This document shows, piece by piece, positions 1-12,540 of a stretch of DNA of 64,000 bases; the stretch's first letter is position 1; each line of letters opens with the position of its first letter. The notes under the pieces were generated by a model, which was not told the origin of the DNA, searched no databases, and saw nothing but the letters and a program-made list of their open reading frames with translations. A program made the position numbers and the translations under genes. Source of the stretch: Comamonas testosteroni (GTDB taxonomy: Bacteria > Pseudomonadota > Gammaproteobacteria > Burkholderiales > Burkholderiaceae_C); contig CP044131.1 in the NCBI GenBank assembly GCA_008727115.1, positions 1,240,001 to 1,304,000 on the forward strand. The letters are read 5' to 3'.

Positions 1-1687
1 CCGTTTTTGTTTTTCTTGGTGATTCCACAATCGGTAAGTGTCTTGTTCATCTTCTGTGAAATTGAAGCATAAGGGCGTATGCTTCCTGTCGAGATTTCAG
101 GAAACAACCGTCCTCCTTTTGACTTAATGCTATCGACATAATCAAGAAGTCCGAGATTGATAAGTGTCTTGCTTACGGGGACATCTCTAATTGATGATCC
201 ATTTTTGACGGTCTTTTTCTTCTTTTCCTTGGCGTTTTCGCCATTGTCGTCTTCGTCGCCCTCAATGGAGAACACCAGAACGCCATCTTCTTCTCTTATG
301 TCGGGTACATTCATCTGACATATCTCGTTGGGCCTTGCACCTGTTTGCCACAATATCAGTGGTAACCAATATTCATGAGGGTGGTTGAATGTTCGGGTTG
401 CGTAGTTTGTACTTGAACCAGCAAAGTAAAGCATCAGTTCGCGACTTGTAAATGGGCGCTTTGATGGTTCTTTTATTAGTTCGGCCCACTCTAAGCCGTT
501 GGCTCTCTCGACAAGCTTTTTCGCGGTGGAATATGCGTTCCTTGCTCTTTCTGGAACTATTGCCTTTTCATCTTCTGTGCTCTCATAAAACGCTGCATCG
601 TTGATGATCCAGCTTATGTGTTCGGATTGTTCGACCACATTTTTGAATCCAGATATTCCCACGGGATTTTTCATTTCCTTGAGAATTTGCTCAACAGGTA
701 TTTTTATGCGATCGCCTGTCAGCCTGAATTTGTAGTCCATTTTCATCGCAGTGTCCCAAAACTTGCGAATTGTCTTATGGTTTATTTCTCTGATATTTAG
801 GTCGCCCATTGCCAAATGAAAACACGCACTGAGCGTTCGTATCTTTTAATCTTTTCTTTGCTCGTTCCCCCAGCTTTTTCTTTTCGATTGATCCATTTTT
901 GTGCCAATACTGATATTGGCAGATTCAGTATCTTGTCGGCATCTGGGGCTGCTTCTGTGCCGGAGCGTGCAAGCGCTGCCATGGCTACGCTTGCTAATTG
1001 GGCTGAATGCTCTGTCGCCATGCGCTCGACCGTGGTCGTGTGCTCGTCCTGGGCTTGCTGGCGCTGCTGGTGTGCCGCTTTGGCTTCATTGGCGTGGGTT
1101 TCGGCTATCTGGATAGCTGTGTTTCTATCTTTCCTAGCGGTTTGTAGCTCGGTCACAGTGGCCTGCTGGGCTGTCTGTGCATGTTCAATCTTCTGGGCCA
1201 TATCCTGAAACACCGCGGAAAGCGCTTCCCTGTCTTCTGGGTCTGGGACTATTGGCGCCAGTGATGCCGCCGTTTTCTCCCGCTCCAGTTGCTTCTGCGC
1301 CTCCTGGTCGGCCTCTTGGGTGTATCTGGCTTCAGCCTCTTGGGCGAGTCTGATGCTCTCTGCGTCTTCATCGAGGTCTTGGTGGGCCTCGGCGTGCAGG
1401 CGCTGCTGAATCAGTGTTAGAAGGTGGTTGCGGGCTTCTGCCTGCTGCTCTGGCGCCGGGTTTGAGTTGTTTTTGTTCATCGTGACTCTCAATTCATCGA
1501 AGGCCGTGATTTTCCTCGCGTGAATGAGTCGTGCTGCCTGAATTGCATACCGGCGCTGCTCTGTGCCAAGCGATATGCGGATTTCCTTGCGCCCAAGCTG
1601 TGGGGCAAGGTCTTTGGGTACACAGATTCGGGTGTGGAACTGGTTACCGTGGCGGTTGCGGGTCAGTCCGAGTCCTGGTTGCATGGC
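1..1687 (-). pseudogene. Tyrosine-recombinase integrase, frameshifted, 3' end off window
   Basis: Integrase of an integrated element, read leftwards. The upstream reading frame (from ATG 1687; an in-frame GTG lies at 1711) has an N-terminal arm-binding type domain and a long charged helical insertion, ending in a stop at 797-799. The -1-related frame then continues open to the window edge with the family core-binding sequence GDLNIREI and the box I motif TGARPNEI, which carries the catalytic Arg. The two halves join as a typical integrase if one G is added to the GGG run (plus-strand CCC at 805-807). The inactivating change is therefore a single-base loss or a sequencing error. The catalytic His/Arg/Tyr part lies beyond position 1. 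The downstream half is visibly more AT-rich than the neighbouring core genes, which suggests transfer. Confidence 0.8.
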
Positions 1688-1870
1688 GGGTCTGTCACCT
1701 TGTGGGGTCACGCTGTCGTAACACCTTGGAGTTGAGTTCTCCTCTGAGCTGCTGGGACTTCATAAAATCAATGAGTTGGTACCCTGTTTTGAGTCCCCTT
1801 CGGGAGCCATTTGCTTTTCTTTGAGCGTATTCGTGATCTATGCGCAGGTGCGGCAGCAATGGGGACTCAT

Positions 1871-1960
1871 AAAAAGGAGCTAGAAGCGCTTGCCATGATG
1901 TGATTTCAGATACAAAACCATCTGAAACTCAATTCAGACGAGCGCTAGCTGCTCCTTTTA
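1871..1960. repeat. Intergenic palindromic repeat, copy A
   Basis: About 90 bp with outer arms AAAAGGAGC...GCTCCTTTT, inner AGCGCT motifs and a central stem TTTCAGAT / ATCTGAAA at 1904-1927. The central 24 nt are the reverse complement, with one mismatch, of the centre of the repeat at 22001-22098. It lies in the 395-nt gene-free stretch 1688-2082 between the integrase and tilS, where I see no other feature except a short tRNA-3'-end-like sequence at 1786-1809. Confidence 0.8.
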
Positions 1961-2082
1961 TTGGTTTTACAAGACGATTCCAGGGCGCGCGCGTTCTTGG
2001 TTTCATTCAAATGAAATCGGTCTCCAGCCCTTGTTCATCAAGCGCTGGTTGCTATTGAGTAAAAAGTTGGGAGTCTGCTTTT

Positions 2083-3075
2083 ATGCAAGCCCAGTCAGGC
2101 GCTGATTTGTTGAGGGCCTCTGCCAGCCGGGTGGATGCGGCGATGGCAGGATGGAATCCACCGCTGCCATTGGCTGTGGGCTTTAGCGGCGGTGCCGATT
2201 CATCGGCGTTGCTGCTGGCCTGTCATGCGCGCTGGCCAGGTCAGGTGAGGGCAATTCATGTGCATCATGGTTTGCAGGTGGCGGCTGATGGGTTTCAGGC
2301 GCACTGCGAGCAAGTCTGTGCTTCGCACGGTATTGCGCTCAAGGTCTGTGCCATTGATGCACGCAATGTGCAGGGGCAAAGCCCTGAAGATGCGGCACGT
2401 CAGGGGCGCTATGCGGCTTTGATTGGCGCAGCCCAGCAGCCTTGGCTGAATGCTGAAGGGGGCGTGAGATCGATGGCTCTGGCTCAGCATGCTGACGATC
2501 AGGTGGAGACTTTGCTATTGGCGCTATCGCGTGGGGCTGGGGTGGCCGGGTTGGCGGCCATGCCCCAGCATTGGCAAAGAGTGGGGCTGGATTGGTTTCG
2601 GCCTTTGCTGACGGTGCCTGGGCAGTCTTTGCGAGATTGGCTGGGGTTGAAAGGTGTGAGCTGGGTCGAGGATCCAACGAATACCGATCAAAGCTACACG
2701 CGCAACCGCATTCGGGCGCAACTGCTGCCGGTGCTGGAGCAGGTTTTTCCGCAATTTCGCAGTACTTTCGCCCGCAGCAGTGCTCATTGTGCGCAGGCTT
2801 CCGAGCTGCTCGATGAGCAAGCGACAGCTGATTTGCAAAGGGTGGGTGCGCCGCCCAATATCAAGGCGCTGCAGGGTTTGAGTGAGGGGCGGCTGGGTAA
2901 TGTTCTGCGCTACTGGCTGCGCGTCAATCATGGCACTACCCCTACTGCTGCACAGCTGGCGCAGCTCATTGCTCAGGTGGGTGCTTGTACTACGCGAGGG
3001 CACCGCATCCATATCAAGGTGGGGCGGGGGTTTGTTGAGCGCCAAGGCGCAATTCTCGGTTGGTACAATTCCTAG
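2083..3075 (+). CDS. tilS: tRNA(Ile)-lysidine synthase TilS
   Basis: ATP-dependent modification of C34 to lysidine in the CAU anticodon of tRNA-Ile2, which switches it to isoleucine identity; cytosolic and essential. The N-terminal PP-loop SGGADS is at residues 35-40. The N-type ATP pyrophosphatase body follows, with the family motifs HHGL, ARQGRY and AQHADDQVET. The 330-residue length is at the short end for TilS, with a reduced C-terminal tRNA-binding part. The ATG follows a long non-coding leader with no strong Shine-Dalgarno sequence. It precedes lysC on the same strand by 93 nt. Confidence 0.95.
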   Translation: MQAQSGADLLRASASRVDAAMAGWNPPLPLAVGFSGGADSSALLLACHARWPGQVRAIHVHHGLQVAADGFQAHCEQVCASHGIALKVCAIDARNVQGQSPEDAARQGRYAALIGAAQQPWLNAEGGVRSMALAQHADDQVETLLLALSRGAGVAGLAAMPQHWQRVGLDWFRPLLTVPGQSLRDWLGLKGVSWVEDPTNTDQSYTRNRIRAQLLPVLEQVFPQFRSTFARSSAHCAQASELLDEQATADLQRVGAPPNIKALQGLSEGRLGNVLRYWLRVNHGTTPTAAQLAQLIAQVGACTTRGHRIHIKVGRGFVERQGAILGWYNS

Positions 3076-3168
3076 GTTTTGGTCTTTTTACTTGTACGAA
3101 AACCGCCGGCGCGCCAAAACCTCTGTGACCTGCGCCGTGGCTGCTGTTTCGTCACCCTTTAGTATCCA

Positions 3169-4434
3169 ATGGCACTGATCGTTCATAAATACGGCGGCAC
3201 ATCGATGGGCTCGACAGAGCGCATCCGCAACGTCGCCAAGCGCGTGGCCAAGTGGGCTAGGGCAGGTCACCAGATGGTGGTTGTACCTAGTGCCATGAGT
3301 GGCGAAACCAATCGACTGCTGGGCTTGGCCAGTGAGCTGGCTCCCGGTCATGCAGATACTTCGTACTATCGTGAGCTGGACATGCTGGCGGCCACAGGCG
3401 AGCAGGCATCTTCTGCTTTGCTTGCGATTGCGCTGCAATCCGAAGGTGTGCAGTCTGTCAGCTACGCGGGTTGGCAGGTTCCTGTCCGCACTAACAATAG
3501 CTACACCAAGGCTCGTATTGAGTCCATTGATGATCAGCGTGTGCGTGCTGACCTTGATGCTGGCCGTGTTGTTATCGTGACGGGATTCCAGGGCATTGAC
3601 CCCGAAGGCAATATCACCACGCTGGGTCGTGGTGGTTCGGATACTTCCGCTGTGGCTGTGGCTGCTGCGCTGAAGGCGGCCGAAGTACTCATCTATACCG
3701 ATGTGGACGGCGTCTATACGACCGACCCCCGCGTCGTGCCTGCTGCCAAGCGTCTGGGTACTGTGAGCTTCGAGGAAATGCTCGAGATGGCAAGCTTGGG
3801 CTCCAAGGTGCTGCAGATTCGCTCCGTAGAGTTTGCTGGCAAGTACAAAGTGCCCATGCGCGTGCTCTCCAGTTTCACGCCTTGGGATATCGATCTGGAA
3901 GAAGAGGCCAAGTCCGGCACGCTGATTACTTTTGAGGAAGACGAAAAAATGGAAAAGGCAGTCGTATCCGGCATCGCTTTCAACCGTGGTGAAGCTAAGA
4001 TTTCTGTGCTGGGTGTGCCTGATACCCCCGGCATCGCTGCTGGCATCCTGGGCCCTGTGGCTGATGCCAACATCGAAGTCGATGTGATCATTCAGAACAT
4101 CTCCAAGGACGGCAAGACCGACTTCAGCTTTACCGTGAGTCAAGGCGACTACCAGCGTGCTCTGGAGTTGCTGAGTGAAAAGGTCGCTCCTTCTCTGGGT
4201 GCTTCCGAAGTGGTGGGTAATCCCAACATCGCCAAGGTCAGCATTGTCGGTATCGGCATGCGCAGCCATGTGGGTGTGGCATCCACCATGTTCCGTGCTC
4301 TGAGCAAGGAAGGTGTGAACATCCAGATGATCTCCACTTCGGAGATCAAGACCTCTGTGGTGATCGACGAGAAGTATCTGGAGTTGGCGGTGCGCTCTCT
4401 GCATACAGCCTTCGGTTTGGACAAAAGCGAATAA
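3169..4434 (+). CDS. lysC: Aspartate kinase (lysine-sensitive type)
   Basis: Phosphorylates L-aspartate, the first step of the lysine/threonine/methionine and diaminopimelate pathway. The kinase motif KYGGTSMGS stands at the N terminus, followed by the amino-acid kinase fold with TLGRGGSDTSAVA (about residues 148-160) and YTDVDGVYTTDPR. Two C-terminal ACT domains (about 265-421) give the usual allosteric control. Length 421 aa matches the monofunctional bacterial enzyme. It is followed by tRNA-Ser and the rRNA operon, not by other pathway genes. Confidence 0.97.
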   Translation: MALIVHKYGGTSMGSTERIRNVAKRVAKWARAGHQMVVVPSAMSGETNRLLGLASELAPGHADTSYYRELDMLAATGEQASSALLAIALQSEGVQSVSYAGWQVPVRTNNSYTKARIESIDDQRVRADLDAGRVVIVTGFQGIDPEGNITTLGRGGSDTSAVAVAAALKAAEVLIYTDVDGVYTTDPRVVPAAKRLGTVSFEEMLEMASLGSKVLQIRSVEFAGKYKVPMRVLSSFTPWDIDLEEEAKSGTLITFEEDEKMEKAVVSGIAFNRGEAKISVLGVPDTPGIAAGILGPVADANIEVDVIIQNISKDGKTDFSFTVSQGDYQRALELLSEKVAPSLGASEVVGNPNIAKVSIVGIGMRSHVGVASTMFRALSKEGVNIQMISTSEIKTSVVIDEKYLELAVRSLHTAFGLDKSE

Positions 4435-4488
4435 TTTTCGCGACTTTCCAAAAACTGCTCAAAAAGCTGTTTACAATAACGTCATTCC

Positions 4489-4581
4489 GGAAACGTGACC
4501 GAGTGGCCGAAGGTGCTCCCCTGCTAAGGGAGTATGGGGTGTAGAGCCTCATCAAGGGTTCGAATCCCTTCGTTTCCGCCA
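4489..4581 (+). tRNA. tRNA-Ser (anticodon GCU)
   Basis: Acceptor stem GGAAACG / CGTTTCC, anticodon loop CTGCTAA with GCT, a long variable arm as in class II tRNAs, T loop TTCGAAT, discriminator G and an encoded CCA at 4579-4581. Confidence 0.95.
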
Positions 4582-4587
4582 GGATGC

Positions 4588-4613
4588 AAAAGGCACTCGC
4601 AAGAGTGTCTTTT
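4588..4613 (+). terminator. Rho-independent terminator after tRNA-Ser
   Basis: Stem AAAAGGCACTC / GAGTGTCTTTT (one G-U pair) with loop GCAA and a T-rich 3' side, 6 nt after the CCA end. Confidence 0.7.
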
Positions 4614-4647
4614 CTTTGAAAGTCTTTGATAAGACTTTCAAAGAAAA
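4610..4647. other. Perfect 17-bp inverted repeat upstream of the rRNA promoter region
   Basis: Arms 4610-4626 and 4631-4647, loop TGAT. It lies between the tRNA-Ser terminator and the rRNA leader. It could be a second terminator stem or a protein site; its role is not known. Confidence 0.6.
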
Positions 4648-4662
4648 TTGAAGCAAGAAAAC

Positions 4663-4683
4663 AGTGCTACAATCTAAGGCTTC
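4663..4683 (+). promoter_or_regulatory. Candidate rRNA promoter -10 block
   Basis: Contains an extended -10 element TGCTACAAT (4666-4674 region, hexamer 4668-4673), with AAATTG 17 nt upstream as a weak -35. A 21-nt block here recurs with one mismatch at 6754-6774 in the tRNA-Ala/23S spacer. The remaining leader to 4908 holds the 5' arm of the 16S processing stem. Confidence 0.5.
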
Positions 4684-4754
4684 GCTGATCACAGCAAGCA
4701 ACGAAATTTGAATCGGTTCTGCTGATTCTTTGCTCGGTTCATTAAAAAATACAG

Positions 4755-4786
4755 CCGATAAGCGTGGGCGTTTGAGGGCAAGCAGC
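4755..4786 (+). other. 5' arm of the pre-16S processing stem
   Basis: Begins CCGATAAGCGTGG and ends AAGCAGC. It pairs, with G-U pairs and a small bulge, with 6454-6484 just after the 16S 3' end. This encloses the 16S rRNA in the long RNase III stem usual for bacterial rrn transcripts. Confidence 0.7.
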
Positions 4787-4908
4787 CAGTTCTTCGGGAC
4801 AAACTCTTCGGAGTTATCAAACGCTCACAAAAACAGTAATGAGGAAGAATTTATTCTTCTTGATTCCGTCAAGTGAGTGAGTAGTCGAAAGACTTTAAAT
4901 TTAAGATC

Positions 4909-6443
<1,535 letters not shown>

Positions 6444-6545
6444 CTGGAAAAATGCTGCTTCAATTGAACGTCCACACTTATCGGTTGTTGGAACAAGCCA
6501 AAGCCTGGTGAACAAGAAGAAATTCTTGCTGCCATGTTGAGGAAT

Positions 6546-6622
6546 GGGTCTGTAGCTCAGCTGGTTAGAGCACTGTGTTGATAACGCAGGGGTCGTTGGT
6601 TCGAGCCCAACTAGACCCACCA
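6546..6622 (+). tRNA. tRNA-Ile (anticodon GAU)
   Basis: Spacer tRNA of the rRNA operon. Acceptor GGGTCTG pairs with TAGACCC (one G-T), anticodon loop TTGATAA with GAT, T loop TTCGAGC, encoded CCA. Confidence 0.96.
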
Positions 6623-6650
6623 AGATTCCAATGTCTGGTTCGAGGATCCC

Positions 6651-6726
6651 GGGGGATTAGCTCAGCTGGGAGAGCACCTGCTTTGCAAGCAGGGGGTCGT
6701 CGGTTCGATCCCGTCATCCTCCACCA
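6651..6726 (+). tRNA. tRNA-Ala (anticodon UGC)
   Basis: Second spacer tRNA. Acceptor GGGGGAT pairs with ATCCTCC (one G-T), anticodon loop TTTGCAA with TGC, T loop TTCGATC, encoded CCA. Confidence 0.96.
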
Positions 6727-6753
6727 AAAATGATAGCGCTCAGCAGTTGCCGT

Positions 6754-6814
6754 AGTGCTACAATCGAAGGCTTCCCAATACAAAAGCAGTCTTGCAAAGA
6801 CTGCTTTTGTATTG
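6754..6814 (+). promoter_or_regulatory. Promoter-like block plus perfect 18-bp hairpin in the tRNA-Ala/23S spacer
   Basis: 6754-6774 repeats the extended -10 block of the 16S leader (TGCTACAAT) with one mismatch in 21. One nt later comes a perfect inverted repeat, arms 6776-6793 and 6797-6814 with loop GCA. It may be an internal promoter and RNA processing hairpin ahead of 23S; this is inferred from sequence similarity only. Confidence 0.4.
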
Positions 6815-6833
6815 AGATTTCATCTCAATAGGC

Positions 6834-6846
6834 TGTTCTTTAAAAA
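6834..6846 (+). promoter_or_regulatory. BoxA-type antitermination element in the spacer
   Basis: TGTTCTTTAAAAA closely matches the rrn BoxA (TGCTCTTTAA) that recruits NusB/NusE. It stands 5' of 23S, as usual in betaproteobacterial spacers. Confidence 0.6.
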
Positions 6847-7103
6847 TTCATAGAGTCGAAATCAGCGTTGCTGATGGAAAGCGCAAATCAAGGTTTACCA
6901 AGATCTGTGCACCGTGCCATCAGCAACTTTTTGATTGCGTCAAAACAGATATTTTGCGAATGCGAAATTATCTAGTAATGACGAATATTCTCTAAGCTGT
7001 ATTGAAAAATGCAGCCAAAGATATTCACATTACGGCATAACGCGTGAGGTGCAAGACCTCACCAGTCTTTGAAATCTAGAGCTTTGTGCTTCGCAAGAGG
7101 CGT

Positions 7104-7114
7104 CAAAGTTATAG

Positions 7115-7121
<7 letters not shown>
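7104..7121 (+). other. 5' arm of the 23S processing stem
   Basis: An 18-nt arm (CAAAGTTATAGGGTCAAG) is perfectly complementary to 9986-10003. It brings the 23S ends together for RNase III cleavage. Confidence 0.8.
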
Positions 7122-9993
<2,872 letters not shown>

Positions 9994-10170
9994 TATAACT
10001 TTGGGTTGAAGCTCAGAAAAATAAGACTGAACAGATTGAAAGATCGTTCAAGTTATGCCGAAAAGGCGCAATCGAAAAGCTGATTAAAGACTCTATGAAT
10101 TCGTTGGATTGAAAGCGAGCGATTAAGCAGTTAATCGTAAAAACAAGTGCTCAATCTGACAAAAAGTTTA

Positions 10171-10285
10171 TGCCTGATGACCATAGCAAGTTGGTACCAC
10201 TCCTTCCCATCCCGAACAGGACCGTGAAACGACTTTGCGCCGATGATAGTGCGGGTTCCCGTGTGAAAGTAGGTCATCGTCAGGC
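10171..10285 (+). rRNA. 5S ribosomal RNA
   Basis: Terminal helix GCCTGATGACC / GGTCATCGTCAGGC, with the conserved CCCATCCCGAAC loop. It lies 177 nt after 23S. The 23S-5S spacer holds no tRNA. Confidence 0.96.
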
Positions 10286-10295
10286 TCTTACAGTG

Positions 10296-10330
10296 AAAAC
10301 CCCGCAGTCCCAAAGACTGCGGGGTTTTTT
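10296..10330 (+). terminator. rRNA operon terminator
   Basis: 14-bp stem AAAACCCCGCAGTC / GACTGCGGGGTTTT, loop CCAAA, followed by further Ts. It ends the rrn transcript 11 nt after 5S. Confidence 0.92.
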
Positions 10331-10400
10331 ATTTGATGAATTGAAACAATTGATATTGTTGATATTGATTGCGCAGACGTAGACAGGGAAGGAGTCAGGT

Positions 10401-11147
10401 ATGCAGTTGCAGGATATGTTGTATTCACAGGGCTTTGGTATTCGCCGCGTTTGTTCCGGTCTGGTGCAGCAGGGGTGGGTAGAGCTGTGGAATACGGAGA
10501 CTGAATCCTGGGAGCAGGTGCTGGATTCCACGCTGGATATTGACCCTGAAGGCATGAGCTTCCGGGTGCAGGGTGTGGAGTGGGAGTACCACGCTCTGGG
10601 CTATGTGCTGCTGAACAAGCCTGCCGGTACTGAGTGCTCGCAAAAGCCGTCAGCCCATCCCAGCATCTATACCTTGCTGCCTTCTCCGCTGCGTTTACGA
10701 CCCAATAAAGGGGCGGTGCAAGGGGTTCAGGCGGTGGGACGTCTGGATCAGGATACGACGGGGATGCTGCTGCTTAGCGATGATGGGCAGTTCATCCACC
10801 GCATGTCTTCTCCCAAAAAGCATGTCTCCAAGGTGTACCGGGTGACTTGCAAGCACGAAGTCGATGCCAAGCAAATCCAGAAGCTCTTGGACGGTGTGGT
10901 GCTTGATGATGATCCCAAGCCTGTCAAGGCCGCTGCCTGTGAGCAGGTCGATAGCCATGTGCTGGATCTGACCCTGACTGAAGGAAAATATCACCAGGTC
11001 AAGCGCATGATTGCGGCGGTGAGTAATCGGGTGGAAGGCTTGCACCGCCGAAAAATCGGCGGGATGGAGCTGCCCGAGAATCTGGCTCCGGGTCAATGGC
11101 GCTGGCTGACCGCTGATGAGCTGGAGTTGTTCAAGCCAGGCAAGTAG
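10401..11147 (+). CDS. rsuA: RsuA-family 16S rRNA pseudouridine synthase
   Basis: Isomerises a uridine to pseudouridine in rRNA, most likely 16S U516 as in RsuA. The catalytic motif GRLDQDTTGMLLL has the active Asp near residue 117. The C-terminal family motif EGKYHQVKRM is followed by HRRKIGG. The N-terminal 60 residues fit a divergent S4-like RNA-binding domain. A good ribosome binding site GGAAGGAG lies 7 nt before the ATG. It stands alone just after the rRNA operon. The symbol is by family; a paralogue with other specificity is possible. Confidence 0.85.
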   Translation: MQLQDMLYSQGFGIRRVCSGLVQQGWVELWNTETESWEQVLDSTLDIDPEGMSFRVQGVEWEYHALGYVLLNKPAGTECSQKPSAHPSIYTLLPSPLRLRPNKGAVQGVQAVGRLDQDTTGMLLLSDDGQFIHRMSSPKKHVSKVYRVTCKHEVDAKQIQKLLDGVVLDDDPKPVKAAACEQVDSHVLDLTLTEGKYHQVKRMIAAVSNRVEGLHRRKIGGMELPENLAPGQWRWLTADELELFKPGK

Positions 11148-11174
11148 TCAAATCCTGGAACATTTGCATGAATG

Positions 11175-11210
11175 AAAAAAGCCTGCTGGTTACACCAGCA
11201 GGCTTTTTTT
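11175..11210. terminator. Terminator between convergent genes
   Basis: Stem GCCTGCTGG / CCAGCAGGC with loop TTACA, flanked by A6 and T7. It could serve both the pseudouridine synthase and the convergent nuclease. Confidence 0.9.
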
Positions 11211-11224
11211 GTGGGGGCAGAGCT

Positions 11225-12112
11225 TTAGCGCTGCTGCGTGCTGCCTGGAATCGAGGCCTGGTGACGTGTTCCAGTGGTTTGCAGCGGTGTACCAGGCAGA
11301 AACTCTATGCCAGTGCGGCTGACCAGCTCTTCGTAGCTGATGGGCTGCGTGACGCGGGCGGCATCGTTGTTGGCTTGCCAGTGTGCCCATGCTCGCTGGG
11401 TTTGAGCGTCATAGACCAGCTTGTAGAGAAAGCTTGGCACGCGCACCTGATTGCCACCGACGGTGGATGCATCGGATTCAAAAACGGGGCCGGTGATGAC
11501 GTAGACATCGCCTTGGGCGCGCTGTGCATAGCTGCGCGTGTCTTTTTCAATACGGGCCCAGGGGCCGCCGTTTTGCTTGATGGACTGGGGAACCATATTG
11601 GCCAGCGAGAAACTTTGCGCCATGGCCTGTGCGCTGGGCATATCGCCAGCGGGAGCCATGTGCCCGCGTGAATAACCGGAGCGCTTGTAGTCATCAAGCT
11701 CAGCCCGTTCGTCGCGGGGCAGGCGGGCATCGCTGTAGAAGCGGTTGGTGCGTTTTTCGTTGGCGTCGTCTACCAAAGCCTTGTTCAGGCGTTGGGCGAC
11801 AAAGACAGGGGTCTTGCTCTGGCCGCTGTGCAGCACCGCAAAGGCGTCATAGCAAAGCGCTCGCAGCTTGGGTTGATCGCTGAGAACGGGGGGCTTGGCA
11901 TTGGCAAAGAACTGGGGGCATTGGCTAAAGCCCTGGGTGGCCCGCGTAGGGTTGCTGACCTGCAGTGCCTGAGCGCTTGATGCCGGCAGAGGCATCTTGG
12001 CTGTGCAAGCCCATGAGCTGATGGACAGCAGGGCGATAGAGGAGTAGCGAGCAAGGCGTTGGCTTGCCTGCGAAAAACTGGGGCGGGCAGGCTGAGAAAA
12101 AGTGCAGAGCAT
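11225..12112 (-). CDS. Secreted DNA/RNA non-specific endonuclease (NUC family)
   Basis: Sugar-nonspecific nuclease of the Serratia nuclease family (beta-beta-alpha metal). The motif SRGHMAPAGD carries the catalytic His that activates water, and NMVPQ downstream carries the Mg-binding Asn. It is followed by WARIEKDTRSYA and VITGPVF, conserved in the family. The N-terminal hydrophobic stretch (SSIALLSISSWAC) suggests export, perhaps as a lipoprotein. The start is uncertain: ATG at 12112 is used, but an in-frame TTG at 12166 gives 313 aa and neither has a clear Shine-Dalgarno sequence. Monocistronic. Confidence 0.85.
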   Translation of the reverse strand: MLCTFSQPARPSFSQASQRLARYSSIALLSISSWACTAKMPLPASSAQALQVSNPTRATQGFSQCPQFFANAKPPVLSDQPKLRALCYDAFAVLHSGQSKTPVFVAQRLNKALVDDANEKRTNRFYSDARLPRDERAELDDYKRSGYSRGHMAPAGDMPSAQAMAQSFSLANMVPQSIKQNGGPWARIEKDTRSYAQRAQGDVYVITGPVFESDASTVGGNQVRVPSFLYKLVYDAQTQRAWAHWQANNDAARVTQPISYEELVSRTGIEFLPGTPLQTTGTRHQASIPGSTQQR

Positions 12113-12244
12113 TCGAGACAGGGAAAACCGAAGAATGTGGAACGCCGCAGAGCGGATTGGCCGCAATGCTGGGATGGCGTTGGGTGATACGTGTGTGCTC
12201 AGGCGAAGGGCCAGTGCTTCAGCAGCAATGAAGGATTGGGCCTA

Positions 12245-12299
12245 AGAATGTGTTGAATTTCTACGCTGTCGTGGCGCGAGGAGATCCTCAACACGTTCT
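12245..12299. repeat. Imperfect inverted repeat in a gene-free stretch
   Basis: Arms 12245-12256 and 12288-12299 (AGAATGTGTTGA type, one mismatch) flank a GC-rich middle containing GAGGAGATCCTC. It lies in the 428-nt non-coding stretch 12113-12540. That stretch also holds a partial AGCGCTAGCTGCTC repeat at about 12383-12398 and nothing else I can support. Confidence 0.45.
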
Positions 12300-12540
12300 A
12301 AGTGCTGACTTGAAAAGCATAGCGCTTCCCGCTTGTCTAGAAAGCATTTCAGCATAAAAGTTCCATGAAATCGTTACAGACTAAGCGCTAGCTGCTCTGA
12401 TTTAATGAAGAATGTAGAGAGTGGGGGCTCAAGCTCAGCCTGCTGATGCAGATTGTTGGAGAGGGCTTGTACGGGCTGTGAAGGTCCCCGGCCGCCATGT
12501 CTTTGATGCCTGGCTTGCATGCAGGCTAGGCTTGAAAGGC

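Noticed and set aside
1786-1809. A complete tRNA gene near the integrase
   Set aside because: Only a T-arm/acceptor-like end is present; no anticodon or D arm can be folded upstream.
3076-3168. Lysine riboswitch upstream of lysC
   Set aside because: The 93-nt leader is too short and lacks the conserved lysine riboswitch stems; no other riboswitch pattern was recognised in the window.
3088-4404. 438-aa minus-strand frame opposite lysC
   Set aside because: Shadow of a well-supported aspartate kinase gene; His-rich antisense composition.
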